Notes under the pieces: model-generated
Database searches by the model: none
Seen by the model: only the letters and a program-made list of their open reading frames with translations
Told to the model about the DNA's origin: nothing
Part shown: in pieces, positions 54,107-62,690 of the stretch
Layout: each line of letters opens with the position of its first letter
Numbering within the stretch: position 1 is the first letter of the stretch
Assembly: GCF_018780565.1 (NCBI RefSeq)
Contig: NZ_JADMJN010000005.1
Coordinates: forward strand, 496,001-560,000
Length of the DNA stretch: 64,000 nt
Origin: Rhodoferax sp.
GTDB lineage: Bacteria; Pseudomonadota; Gammaproteobacteria; Burkholderiales; Burkholderiaceae_C
Direction of reading: 5' to 3'
Program-made: the position numbers and the translations under genes

Positions 54107-55483
54107 ATGCCGATGCCGCTGGAGACGCGCTCCGGGCGGCTTCTTCGCGCTGGGAAGCGGTTTGGGCTGAATCTTTTTTGGCGGACTTTTTTCCTGCTGG
54201 CCCTGCTGCTGATCGGCAGCGTTCTGGCCTGGCTGCAGACGCTGCGCGCCCTGGAATTCGAACCCCGCGCCATCCAGACCGCGCAGCAAATTGCGTCCCT
54301 GGTCAATTTAAGCCGTGCGGCGCTGATTCACTCCGATGCCATCGCCCGGGTCTCCCTGATCAAGACCATGACAGAGCAGGAAGGCGTGCGCATCGTGCCG
54401 AGGGAACCAGGCGACACCTTCGAACCATTCGACACGGATTCGCTGGGTCGGCGAATATCGCAAGAACTCAAGGGGCGCCTGGGGCCCGGCACGGTCGTTG
54501 CCAACAGCGTGAACCAGGAAGAAGGCCTATGGGTCGGATTCATGATCGATGGCGACAACTACTGGATGCTCACAGACCGCGCGCGTTTTAACCGCACGGC
54601 TGGAAGGACCTGGATGATCTGGCTGATGACGGCCGCCGCACTGTCGCTTGCCGGTGCCGCCCTGATTGCACGACTCATCAACCGGCCGCTCAAGCAGCTT
54701 TCGTTTGCGGCCAGCCGGGTACGGGATGGCGACTTTGAAGCCAGTTCTCTGGATGAAACGGTGGCCACCAGCGAAATCCGGGCGGTCAACATCGGCTTCA
54801 ACCGAATGACCCAGAAGCTAGCCAAGATCGAGCAGGACCGCGCCATCATGCTGGCGGGAATCTCCCACGATCTGCGCACCCCTTTGGCGCGCCTGCGACT
54901 GGAAACGGAACTCAGCGTGGCGGACACCGAGGCACGGGCTCACATGGCTGCAGATATCGTGCAACTTGACGCCATCATCGACAAATTTCTGGAATACGCT
55001 CGCCCTGGCAATGGTCACCTGGAAGTGGTCTCCTTGCGCGATGTCATCGACTCCTGCATTTACAGCATCCGAAACCGCACCGACATGCGCTTCAATCTGG
55101 ATCTGGCGGACAATCTGTCTGTACTTGCGGACCAAGTGGAGCTTGCCCGCGTGATCACCAACCTGCTGGAAAACGCAGGCCGTTACGGCAAATCGGTGAA
55201 CACGGGTATTGCCGTTGTGGACATCGCTGCCAAGGAGCGGGAACAATGGATTTTGCTGAGGGTGAGGGACCATGGCATGGGCGTCTCGCCCGAACAGTTG
55301 CTCAACCTGACCAAACCCTTCTACCGCGGAGAAGCAGCGCGCACAGCCGCCAATGGCGCGGGCCTGGGGCTGGCGATCGTAGAGAAAACGATTGTGCGCA
55401 TGGGTGGCACCTTCATGCTCAGCAACACATCATCTGGCGGCCTGGCCGCCAACATCAAACTGCAACGCGCTCCCAAAGCCTGA
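54107..55483 (+). CDS. envZ: EnvZ-type sensor histidine kinase
   Basis: A membrane kinase of about 458 residues: TM1 (FFLLALLLIGSVLAWLQTL), a periplasmic domain of about 110 residues, TM2 (MIWLMTAAALSLAGAALIA), HAMP, HisKA with GISHDLRTPLARLRLE and HATPase with NLLENAGRYG, VRDHGMGV and GAGLGLAIVEKTIVRMGG. The ATG at 54107 is chosen; TTG codons at 54062 and 54071 near the ompR stop could add about 12-15 residues and couple the two genes. A cognate pair with ompR. Confidence 0.9.
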   Translation: MPMPLETRSGRLLRAGKRFGLNLFWRTFFLLALLLIGSVLAWLQTLRALEFEPRAIQTAQQIASLVNLSRAALIHSDAIARVSLIKTMTEQEGVRIVPREPGDTFEPFDTDSLGRRISQELKGRLGPGTVVANSVNQEEGLWVGFMIDGDNYWMLTDRARFNRTAGRTWMIWLMTAAALSLAGAALIARLINRPLKQLSFAASRVRDGDFEASSLDETVATSEIRAVNIGFNRMTQKLAKIEQDRAIMLAGISHDLRTPLARLRLETELSVADTEARAHMAADIVQLDAIIDKFLEYARPGNGHLEVVSLRDVIDSCIYSIRNRTDMRFNLDLADNLSVLADQVELARVITNLLENAGRYGKSVNTGIAVVDIAAKEREQWILLRVRDHGMGVSPEQLLNLTKPFYRGEAARTAANGAGLGLAIVEKTIVRMGGTFMLSNTSSGGLAANIKLQRAPKA

Positions 55484-55519
55484 GCGACCAGAACGTGTCA
55501 GCCCTGACGGAATTCCGGT

Positions 55520-57874
55520 TCAGCGACGCTTGCGTGCTGGCTTCGAATCGGTCGATTTAGCGCCATTTTGGCGCGGCGGCAAGCCAGTGTGCTGCGTCAA
55601 AAGCTGCCCGGGCAGAGGCTGTTTAGAAGCCGCCGGGGTCGAATTTTTGCGCCGTGCACTGGTGTAGTTGCCATCCGTGAGCGGCTGAAAGGTTGGAATC
55701 AAATGGTGCTTGCCGTTGCCGATCAGGTCAGCACGGCCCATCGCCTTGAGCGCATCGCGCAGCAAAGGCCAGTTGTTGGCATCGTGATAGCGAAGGAAGG
55801 CTTTGTGCAGGCGGCGCCGCTTTTCACCGCGCACGATGTCCACAGTTTCGCTGTCGCGGGTGATCTTGCGCAGCGGATTTCTGTTGCTGTGGTACATCGC
55901 CGTGGCGGTGGCCATGGGGCTGGGGTAGAAGGTCTGCACCTGGTCAGCGCGAAAGCCGTTCTTCTTCAGCCAGACGGCCAGATTCATCATGTCTTCATCA
56001 CTGGTACCTGGGTGCGCAGCAATAAAGTAGGGAATCAGAAACTGCTTTTTGCCAGCCTCGGCCGAGAACTTTTCGAACAGCGTCTTGAACTTGTCGTAGG
56101 TGCCGATGCCCGGCTTCATCATCTTGGTGAGCGGACCGGCCTCGGTATGTTCCGGCGCAATCTTCAGATAGCCGCCAACGTGGTGTGTGACCAGTTCCTT
56201 GACGTACTCAGGGCTTTGGACCGCCAGGTCATAGCGCAGGCCGGAGCCGATCAGGATTTTCTTGATGCCCTTGAGCGCCCTGCCCCGCCGGTACATCCTG
56301 ATCAAAGGACCGTGGTCGGTGGTGAGGTTCTGGCAAATGCCGGGGTACACGCAACTGGGCTTGCGGCAAGCGGCCTCGATCTCGGGGCTGCGGCAACCCA
56401 GGCGGTACATATTGGCCGTGGGCCCGCCCAAATCGGAAATGGTGCCGGTGAATCCCTTGACCTTATCGCGGATATCCTCGATTTCCTTGATGACCGAGTC
56501 TTCGGAACGGCTCTGGATGATGCGGCCTTCATGCTCGGTGATGGAGCAGAAGGTGCAACCGCCAAAACAGCCGCGCATGATGTTGATGGAAAAACGGATC
56601 ATCTCCCACGCCGGGATCTTGGTGCCATGGTCATGGCTGCCGTTCTCGTCGGCATAGGCCGGATGCGGGCTGCGGGCATAGGGCAGGTCGAACACAAAGT
56701 CCATCTCGGCCGTGGTCAATGGAATCGGTGGCGGATTGATCCAAACGTCGCGGGCAGTCACGCCCTCGCCGTGGGTCTGCACCAATGCACGGGCATTGCC
56801 GGGGTTGGTTTCAAGGTGCAACACGCGGTTGGCGTGGGCATACAAGACGGCGTCGCTTTTGACCTGCTCGTAGCTCGGCAGTCGGATCACCGAGCGGTCA
56901 CGCGGCGGCACTTTGAGCTTGCCCATGAGCGCAGGGTTGGGCATGAAGGTCAAGGGCTGGATCGTCGCATTGACCTCGGATTTTGAGACTTTCTGGCCTC
57001 CAGCCAGGGTATCCATTGAACTTGATGCTTCATCTTTTGTAGCATCTTCTTTGGAGCATGTGCCGCCCTTTTCGGCTGCCTGCTCGCTGGTGGTCATGTA
57101 AGGATTGACATGCGACTCCACCCTGCCCGGCTCGTCCACGCTGGTGGAGTCAATCTCGAACCAGCCTTCGGGAGACTCGCGGCGGAAGAAGGCCGTGCCA
57201 CGCACATCGGTGATCTGCTCGACCGGCTCCTTGGCAGCCAGCCGGTGGGCGATTTCGACAATCGCGCGCTCGGCATTGCCATAGAGCAGCAAATCGCACT
57301 TGGCGTCCACCACGATGGAGCGACGCACTTTGTCAGACCAGTAGTCGTAATGTGCGATCCGGCGCAACGAGCCTTCGATGCCACCCAGCACAACGGGGAC
57401 GTCCTTGAAGGCTTCGCGGCAGCGCTGGCTGTACACAATGGCGGCACGGTCAGGGCGCTTGCCGCCCACGTCACCGGGGGTGTAGGCGTCGTCACTGCGA
57501 ATCTTGCGGTCTGCGGTGTAGCGGTTGATCATGGAGTCCATGTTGCCCGCCGTCACGCCCCAGAACAGATTGGGCTTGCCCAGCACCTTGAACGGCTCAG
57601 CGCTTTGCCAGTCCGGCTGGGCAATAATGCCGACCCGAAAACCCTGGGCCTCCAGCATGCGGCCAATCACGGCCATACCGAAACTGGGGTGGTCGACATA
57701 GGCATCACCCGTCACCAGGATGATGTCGCAACTGTCCCAGCCCAGCACGTCCATCTCGGCCCGGCTCATGGGCAGGAATTTGGCCGTGCCAAAGCGAGCC
57801 GCCCAGTATTTGCGGTAACTGGTCAGTGGTTTGGCGGCGCGCGCGAAAAAGGAGACGTCAACGGGGGCGTTCAT
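55520..57874 (-). CDS. YgiQ family radical SAM protein
   Basis: A protein of about 784 residues. An N-terminal YgiQ domain ([54 protein letters not shown]) is followed by a radical SAM core with CxxxCxxC in [18 protein letters not shown] and a basic C-terminal tail. Function is not known. Residues about 260-300 are a polar, low-complexity insert ([19 protein letters not shown]) that carries a GATGCT...AGCATC palindrome. The ATG at 57874 begins [10 protein letters not shown]; a longer frame to 58057 runs into the MarR gene and is rejected. Confidence 0.93.
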   Translation of the reverse strand: MNAPVDVSFFARAAKPLTSYRKYWAARFGTAKFLPMSRAEMDVLGWDSCDIILVTGDAYVDHPSFGMAVIGRMLEAQGFRVGIIAQPDWQSAEPFKVLGKPNLFWGVTAGNMDSMINRYTADRKIRSDDAYTPGDVGGKRPDRAAIVYSQRCREAFKDVPVVLGGIEGSLRRIAHYDYWSDKVRRSIVVDAKCDLLLYGNAERAIVEIAHRLAAKEPVEQITDVRGTAFFRRESPEGWFEIDSTSVDEPGRVESHVNPYMTTSEQAAEKGGTCSKEDATKDEASSSMDTLAGGQKVSKSEVNATIQPLTFMPNPALMGKLKVPPRDRSVIRLPSYEQVKSDAVLYAHANRVLHLETNPGNARALVQTHGEGVTARDVWINPPPIPLTTAEMDFVFDLPYARSPHPAYADENGSHDHGTKIPAWEMIRFSINIMRGCFGGCTFCSITEHEGRIIQSRSEDSVIKEIEDIRDKVKGFTGTISDLGGPTANMYRLGCRSPEIEAACRKPSCVYPGICQNLTTDHGPLIRMYRRGRALKGIKKILIGSGLRYDLAVQSPEYVKELVTHHVGGYLKIAPEHTEAGPLTKMMKPGIGTYDKFKTLFEKFSAEAGKKQFLIPYFIAAHPGTSDEDMMNLAVWLKKNGFRADQVQTFYPSPMATATAMYHSNRNPLRKITRDSETVDIVRGEKRRRLHKAFLRYHDANNWPLLRDALKAMGRADLIGNGKHHLIPTFQPLTDGNYTSARRKNSTPAASKQPLPGQLLTQHTGLPPRQNGAKSTDSKPARKRR
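57024..57046. repeat. Palindrome GATGCT...AGCATC inside the YgiQ gene
   Basis: Six-base perfect inverted repeat with an 11-base centre, inside a low-complexity insert of the protein. Looks related to the dispersed GCTAT...TAGC family but less similar in sequence. Confidence 0.35.
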
Positions 57875-57934
57875 GGAGGAATAACCGGGAGTAACCGGTA
57901 AGTGTAAGGTTTTATGCTTGGCAGCACCACCTAA

Positions 57935-57948
57935 AGGGGTATCCCCCT
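57935..57948 (-). terminator. Weak hairpin after marR
   Basis: AGGGG/CCCCT stem with a four-base loop. On the minus strand only three T follow. It lies just past the MarR stop codon and could end that operon. Confidence 0.3.
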
Positions 57949-57954
57949 GGGGTA

Positions 57955-58473
57955 TCAGACGCCGGGAGACGGGCTGTTTGGCACGCCCATGCGGACATGC
58001 TGGATCAATCGGTCCAGCAACGAACCCAACACTTGCTGTTCGGCCGTATTCAGGCAACCGAAAATAGCGTCGTTACGACTGGCAATGATGCCCATCAACT
58101 GGGTGAACCGCCTTTCACCGCTTTCCGTCAGGGTTAAAACGACACCCCGGCTGTCCACGGTACTGGCCAGCTTGTGGACGTGACCCCGATCCACCAGGGC
58201 CTGCGCCGCCCGGCTGGCCTGCCCTTTGTTGAGGTTGGCCCTGGCCGCCAGATCGTTCACGGACAAGGGTGCAAAACTGCCAATAGCGGCCAGGCAGCGT
58301 GCCTCGCCGAGGGGCAAATCCAGCTCGCTGGCATAGGCCTCAGCCGTATGCCGGTCACTCAGTTTGCTGAGCAAATGCAGGCGGTAGGTGAGAAACCGGT
58401 CCAGCGCAGGCAGTGCCAAGGTTGACAACGCCGCTTCTGCGCGCGCACCACGCGGCGCACCCTCAGGCGCCAT
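57955..58473 (-). CDS. MarR family transcriptional regulator
   Basis: A protein of about 172 residues with a MarR winged helix-turn-helix: [52 protein letters not shown] (recognition helix about [13 protein letters not shown]) and the wing [18 protein letters not shown]. The ATG at 58473 overlaps the DUF2783 stop by about ten bases; an ATG at 58509 would give a longer N-terminus. It is the last gene of the monooxygenase operon, whose promoter holds a strong inverted repeat, so it probably represses that operon until an aromatic ligand binds. Confidence 0.88.
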   Translation of the reverse strand: MAPEGAPRGARAEAALSTLALPALDRFLTYRLHLLSKLSDRHTAEAYASELDLPLGEARCLAAIGSFAPLSVNDLAARANLNKGQASRAAQALVDRGHVHKLASTVDSRGVVLTLTESGERRFTQLMGIIASRNDAIFGCLNTAEQQVLGSLLDRLIQHVRMGVPNSPSPGV

Positions 58474-58657
58474 GCGACTCGGCTTGGCACTGTGCCTGGG
58501 CATTGGCAATCAACGGCAACACCTCTTCGGCCCGCTCAAAGCGGCTCATCAGCGACAAACACACCATCCCCAGAAAGAGTGAAGCCTGCTCTTTTCCAAC
58601 ATCAGCCAGCGCAGCACACAGGGTGGAATAGGACTGGTCCAGATCAGCATCGGTCAT
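58463..58657 (-). CDS. DUF2783 domain small protein
   Basis: A 64-residue protein (MTDADLDQSYSTLCAALADV then GKEQASLFLGMVCLSLMSRF) that fits the DUF2783 family, which is regularly found beside FAD-dependent aromatic monooxygenases. Function unknown; a subunit-like or accessory role is only a guess. The ATG at 58657 overlaps the monooxygenase stop by four bases and has AAGGGAG seven bases upstream. Confidence 0.75.
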   Translation of the reverse strand: MTDADLDQSYSTLCAALADVGKEQASLFLGMVCLSLMSRFERAEEVLPLIANAQAQCQAESHGA

Positions 58658-60246
58658 GCCCATACTCCCTTACTTTTCAAACACGTCAGTAGCGGCGCGG
58701 GATCAAGCCCGCGCCAGCGGCCCATCACATAACCGTCCGGTCGCACCAGCACCAGGCCCGACGCCCCAGTGTCGGGCAATCCGTAGCGCAGCCAGGCTTG
58801 GCCCTGCGGGTCGGCATCGGGTTCAATCTCAAGAACCGCCACGCCCTGCTCTACCAGCGTCTTGCCCACATGGGGCATGGCGCCGTCACTGAATACCAGC
58901 GCCACAAAGTCCGTTCCGAAATAGCTGCTCAAGTGGCGCGGGCCTTGACGCCCACTTAACAAAGCCTCGGGTGCAGGCGCGCCCGGCGTCGCCATGGCGT
59001 TGGTCCAGACGCCTGCTTCGGGTTCGTTGAGCGGCGAACCCACATAGTTGATCGGCGTCGACTGTCGTGGGTTGATCAGGGGGCGTACCTTGTCGTCACT
59101 CAGTGCCAGCCTGAGCGTGGCTTCGCGCATCAGCTTGAAGGCAAAGTTGGGCGGCGCCATGAACTCGGTGCTTTTGGCCCCATAAGCAATGTTCTCCTGC
59201 GTGGCATGAACACGCTCGGCAGAATACGAATCCAGCAGGCGGTCCGGCGAACTGCCTTCGATCACGCGCGCCAGTTTCCACGCCAGGTTGCCGGCGTCAT
59301 CCAGACCCGAGTTAAGACCGCGCACGCCAAAAATCGGCACGAGATGTGCCGCATCACCCGCAAACAGAACCCGTCCCTGGCGGTAACTGGGCAGCGTCAG
59401 GCATTTGGCGTTGTAGATCGAAATCCAGAGCGGCTCCCAGGGCTCGTTCTCGCCGATCATGCTCAGGTGGCTCTGCACGCGGGGCAGCACGTTCTCGGGC
59501 TTCACGGCCTCCAGCGGGTCTTCGTCGTCGCGGATCTGGTAGTCGATGCGCCATACATCGTCGGGCTGGCGGTGCATCAGGATGGTGGAGCCCGGATTAC
59601 TGGGCGGGTCAAACCAGGCCAGTCGCTCGGTGGGTCGACTGGTCTTCTGGACGATGTCCACAATCACATACTTGCCGTCGTACTGCGTGCCCTGCAGTTG
59701 CAGGCCCAATTGCTCGCGCACCGTGCTGCGTCCGCCATCGCAGGCCACCACCCAGTCGGCATGGACGCTGCGCGTGCCCTGGGGTGTTTGCACCTGGACT
59801 TGAACACCGTGCAATTGCGGCACAACAGTCTCTACCCGGCTGGACCAACTCACCTGTGTCAGATCGCCCCCTTGCATGGCGGCCTGATGGGCGAACTCTT
59901 CCACGTAGAACTGCTGAATATTGACCATCGGCGCAAAGCGCTGCGTCGGCTCGCTGGGCATTTGAAAGTGCAGCACTTCATCATTGCGGTAGTAGCTGCG
60001 CCCCCCCACCCACGAAAGGCCTTTTTCCACCAGGGGCTTGTCCGCCCCCACCCACCCCAGGATTTCCTGCGAGCGACGCGACATGCAGATGGCGCGACTG
60101 CCTGAGCAATAGCCTTCGTCCGCCTCGATCACCAGGCTGGAAATGCCATGACGCGACAACAGCGCCGCCAGGGTCAGCCCCACCGGTCCGCCGCCGGCAA
60201 TCAGCACAGGTACGCGGTGAGGGAGTTCAGTGAAAGAAAAGTTCAT
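58654..60246 (-). CDS. FAD-dependent aromatic monooxygenase (MhpA/PheA-like)
   Basis: A protein of about 530 residues of the class A flavoprotein hydroxylases. The dinucleotide motif VLIAGGGPVGLTLAALLSRHGI is at residues 12-33, the DG motif is ACDGGRSTVREQLG and the GD motif is VLFAGDAAHLVPIFGVRGLNSGLDDAGNLAWKL. A C-terminal thioredoxin-like domain follows. Substrate is probably a phenolic or hydroxyphenyl compound. The ATG at 60246 is chosen over a start at 60306, which would overlap the operator. First gene of monooxygenase-DUF2783-marR. Confidence 0.88.
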   Translation of the reverse strand: MNFSFTELPHRVPVLIAGGGPVGLTLAALLSRHGISSLVIEADEGYCSGSRAICMSRRSQEILGWVGADKPLVEKGLSWVGGRSYYRNDEVLHFQMPSEPTQRFAPMVNIQQFYVEEFAHQAAMQGGDLTQVSWSSRVETVVPQLHGVQVQVQTPQGTRSVHADWVVACDGGRSTVREQLGLQLQGTQYDGKYVIVDIVQKTSRPTERLAWFDPPSNPGSTILMHRQPDDVWRIDYQIRDDEDPLEAVKPENVLPRVQSHLSMIGENEPWEPLWISIYNAKCLTLPSYRQGRVLFAGDAAHLVPIFGVRGLNSGLDDAGNLAWKLARVIEGSSPDRLLDSYSAERVHATQENIAYGAKSTEFMAPPNFAFKLMREATLRLALSDDKVRPLINPRQSTPINYVGSPLNEPEAGVWTNAMATPGAPAPEALLSGRQGPRHLSSYFGTDFVALVFSDGAMPHVGKTLVEQGVAVLEIEPDADPQGQAWLRYGLPDTGASGLVLVRPDGYVMGRWRGLDPAPLLTCLKSKGVWA

Positions 60247-60288
60247 GTGCTGTATCGCTTTGTGAGGCTGTAACTTCACTGTATTGCA

Positions 60289-60312
60289 AATTGGTTGCGC
60301 ACGCAACTAATT
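60289..60312. promoter_or_regulatory. Strong inverted repeat, likely MarR operator
   Basis: A 24-base imperfect palindrome: AATT-G-GTTGCG at left, a CA centre, and CGCAAC-T-AATT at right. Only one base pair in the arms does not match. It lies 43 bases before the monooxygenase ATG and about 55 before mgtC, in the usual position for a MarR-family site of the GTTGCG/CGCAAC type. Confidence 0.7.
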
Positions 60313-60366
60313 ATCGAGCCTCCCCGGATCTTCCTGAATGCATCCGAAATGCGCTATCGTTACTGC

Positions 60367-61110
60367 ATGCTTACTTTCGACACCTTGCAAGCCTATTGGT
60401 CTGGACCGCTCGTCACCACCAATGTCATCGTCTTCCTGAACCTGCTGGGTGCCCTGCTGCTGGGCCTGCTGGTGGGTTACGAACGGTCTTACCATGGTCG
60501 AGCGGCTGGCATGCGCACCTACGGACTGGTGTGCATGGCGTCGGCCGCGTTGACCGTTATTGGCGGCTATTCCCATTTCTGGTTTGGCGGCAATTCCATG
60601 GCATCCACCAGCGGCGATCTATCACGCGTGATTCAGGGCATCGTGACCGGCATCGGTTTCCTGTGCGCGGGCGTCATCATGCGTGAGGGTTTCAACATCA
60701 GTGGCTTGACCACGGCTGCTTCGCTATGGGCATCTTCTGTCATCGGTATTTTGGTCGGGGTCGGTTTTTACGGTGCAGCGATGACGCTGGCGCTGCTCAG
60801 TGCCATCTGCATGGTTTGGATATCCAGGCTCGAGAGCTGGCTTCCGTCCCGGCAGGCGGTGGCCATCACCCTGAAATTCGACAAGGACTTCGTGCCGGTT
60901 GAGGCAGCACTGCGCGGCATGGCCAACTCACGCGGCTACGACATCGCGGATGGCACCGTCAACATCAGCCTCAAAGACGGCTCGCAAGAGTGGCGTTTTG
61001 TGGCCATTGCGCGCAGCCGGCAAAAAATGATGCCCCTGTCGGACCTTGCCCAGGAAATGGCCAGGTTCAGCGGCGTCAACAGCTTTAATGTGTCCTACGC
61101 CCGCAATTGA
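60367..61110 (+). CDS. MgtC/SapB family membrane protein
   Basis: A protein of about 247 residues with an N-terminal MgtC domain of five membrane segments (NVIVFLNLLGALLLGLLVGYERS, GMRTYGLVCMASAALTVIGG, GIVTGIGFLCAGVIM, TTAASLWASSVIGILVGVGFYGAA) and a C-terminal ACT-like cytoplasmic domain. MgtC proteins affect Mg2+ homeostasis and F-type ATP synthase in pathogens; here it is a general membrane factor. The ATG at 60367 is preferred; a longer frame to 60295 would start in the operator. Confidence 0.87.
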   Translation: MLTFDTLQAYWSGPLVTTNVIVFLNLLGALLLGLLVGYERSYHGRAAGMRTYGLVCMASAALTVIGGYSHFWFGGNSMASTSGDLSRVIQGIVTGIGFLCAGVIMREGFNISGLTTAASLWASSVIGILVGVGFYGAAMTLALLSAICMVWISRLESWLPSRQAVAITLKFDKDFVPVEAALRGMANSRGYDIADGTVNISLKDGSQEWRFVAIARSRQKMMPLSDLAQEMARFSGVNSFNVSYARN

Positions 61111-61167
61111 AATCTGCGCGATGAAAAATCGCCACGGTGTCAACAACAATGACTGAGAACGCGCGCC

Positions 61168-62085
61168 ATGTTTAATTTTTTGCCGCCACTCCTGGTCGGC
61201 CTGATCGCAACCACGCTTATGGCGCTCAACGCCCTGTTCTGGGTGCCCATTTTGCTGCTTGTATCGCTGGTGAAGTTGATCATCCCGGTCAAGGCTGTGC
61301 GTCTGCTGATCGACCCCATCCTGCTACTGATCGCAGAAGCCTGGATTTGGGGCAACAGCAGCTGGATGCGGCTGACGCAGCGCACCACCTGGGATGTGCA
61401 AGGCATCGAAGGCCTCAACGACCGCAGCTGGTACCTGGTGAACTGCAATCACCAGTCGTGGGTGGACATTCTGGTGCTGCAGCACTTGTTCAACCGGCGC
61501 ATTCCCTTGCTCAAGTTTTTTCTCAAGCACCAGTTGATCTGGGTGCCGGTGATGGGGCTGGCCTGGTGGGCACTGGAATTTCCATTCATGCGCCGCCACA
61601 GCGAGGAATATCTGAAAAAACACCCCGAGATGCGGGGCAAGGACCAGGAAACGACCCGCAAGGCCTGCGAAAAATATGCACTCATCCCCACCAGCGTGAT
61701 GAATTTTCTGGAAGGCACACGCTTCACGGCCGCCAAACATCAGCGGCAACAATCACCCTACAGGCATTTGCTCAAACCCAAAGCCGGTGGCATTGCCCTG
61801 GCACTCAACGCCATGGGCGACAAGTTTCAGGCGATTCTGGACGTAACCATTGTTTACCCCGATGGCGCACCGGATTTTTGGCAGTTCCTTACCGGCAAGC
61901 TCAAACGCGTCATCGTGCGGGTGCGCCCTCTACCGGTACCCCATGAACTGGCCCAGGGAGACTACGCCGGCGACCCCGCGGTACGCGAGGCCTACCAGAA
62001 ATGGGTCCACCAGATGTGGCTGGACAAGGATGCGCAGATTGAGGCCTTACTTCGGCCCCAGGCCGGCATCCATAAAGCGTCGTAA
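61168..62085 (+). CDS. PlsC-family acyltransferase (YihG-like)
   Basis: A 305-residue membrane-anchored acyltransferase. Two N-terminal hydrophobic segments (LLVGLIATTLMALNALFWV, ILLLVSLVKLIIPV) precede the HX4D catalytic motif in NCNHQSWVDI, then FPFMRRHSEEYLKKHPEMRG and FLEGTRF. It fits the YihG/LCLAT-like branch that acylates lysophosphatidic acid or other glycerolipids. A palindromic repeat follows right after the stop. Co-directional with mgtC, 57-base gap. Confidence 0.88.
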   Translation: MFNFLPPLLVGLIATTLMALNALFWVPILLLVSLVKLIIPVKAVRLLIDPILLLIAEAWIWGNSSWMRLTQRTTWDVQGIEGLNDRSWYLVNCNHQSWVDILVLQHLFNRRIPLLKFFLKHQLIWVPVMGLAWWALEFPFMRRHSEEYLKKHPEMRGKDQETTRKACEKYALIPTSVMNFLEGTRFTAAKHQRQQSPYRHLLKPKAGGIALALNAMGDKFQAILDVTIVYPDGAPDFWQFLTGKLKRVIVRVRPLPVPHELAQGDYAGDPAVREAYQKWVHQMWLDKDAQIEALLRPQAGIHKAS

Positions 62086-62102
62086 GCTATCAATTAGATA
62101 GC
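62086..62102. repeat. Short palindrome GCTATC...GATAGC after the acyltransferase gene
   Basis: GCTATC, AATTA, GATAGC: a perfect six-base inverted repeat with a five-base centre, in the intergenic space. It may also act as a weak convergent terminator. Related in sequence to the copies inside coding regions. Confidence 0.5.
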
Positions 62103-62111
62103 GATAAACAC

Positions 62112-62690
62112 TCAACGCATGTGCTTGAACATCTTGGCGTTAAACGCCTCGGTGATGCACAGGCGCCGCGGGCCGGGTACCAATTCAAAGGACTCCCCCG
62201 CGCCAATCGACCCGGGCTCGTCCACCGCCAGGTAAAACCCGCAACAGCCTTTTTGCGCCATGGCTTTGACGGCACCGTTGTAACCCATGGCGGCATTGAA
62301 CTTGTAGCAGGGCTCACGCGGCTGCGTCACGCGCAGCGTGCAATCTGCAAACTTGAGCACGTCGCCAACCCACGCCTCGGTTTCCAGCAGACCCTGCAGG
62401 CTCAGGTTTTCACCCATGGAGCCAAAAGGCAGCGCATCGTCAATGCCGGTCAACCCGGCGTCCGTACGCGCCTTCTGCCAAAACGGGTAATGCTCGCTGG
62501 GGTAGGCGTAGACCGCCTTGTCCAGACCCCCATGTACCGACAAATCGGCCTGTTCATCGCCGTCAAGTCCCAGGCGAGCGACCTTGACCGGGCCGGACAC
62601 GGGCTGCTTGTGAATGGCCGTCAGGATGGAGCGCCCGCTGATCTGGACGCGCCGCGCTTGCGCGGTCTGTAGCGAAAGAACTGTGGTCAC
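62112..62690 (-). CDS. MOSC domain protein (YiiM-like)
   Basis: A 192-residue protein of the MOSC family, related to the C-terminal domain of molybdenum cofactor sulfurases. Motifs are GLDGDEQADLSVHGGLDKAVYAYPSEHY, FGSMGENLSLQGL and the conserved cysteine in QPREPCYKF. YiiM in E. coli takes part in 6-N-hydroxylaminopurine resistance. The GTG at 62690 overlaps the acyl-CoA dehydrogenase stop by four bases and has GGGGGG three bases upstream; longer frames are inside the neighbour. Confidence 0.87.
   Translation of the reverse strand: MTTVLSLQTAQARRVQISGRSILTAIHKQPVSGPVKVARLGLDGDEQADLSVHGGLDKAVYAYPSEHYPFWQKARTDAGLTGIDDALPFGSMGENLSLQGLLETEAWVGDVLKFADCTLRVTQPREPCYKFNAAMGYNGAVKAMAQKGCCGFYLAVDEPGSIGAGESFELVPGPRRLCITEAFNAKMFKHMR

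Noticed and set aside
55568..56986. Plus-strand open frame of 472 codons opposite the YgiQ gene
   Set aside because: The minus strand encodes the conserved radical SAM core in this range. The antisense product shows no family motif.
57931..57954. GGGGTATC direct repeat near the marR stop as a regulatory element
   Set aside because: The two copies are short and part of a GC-rich hairpin, and no further copies are seen. Treated as a weak terminator only.
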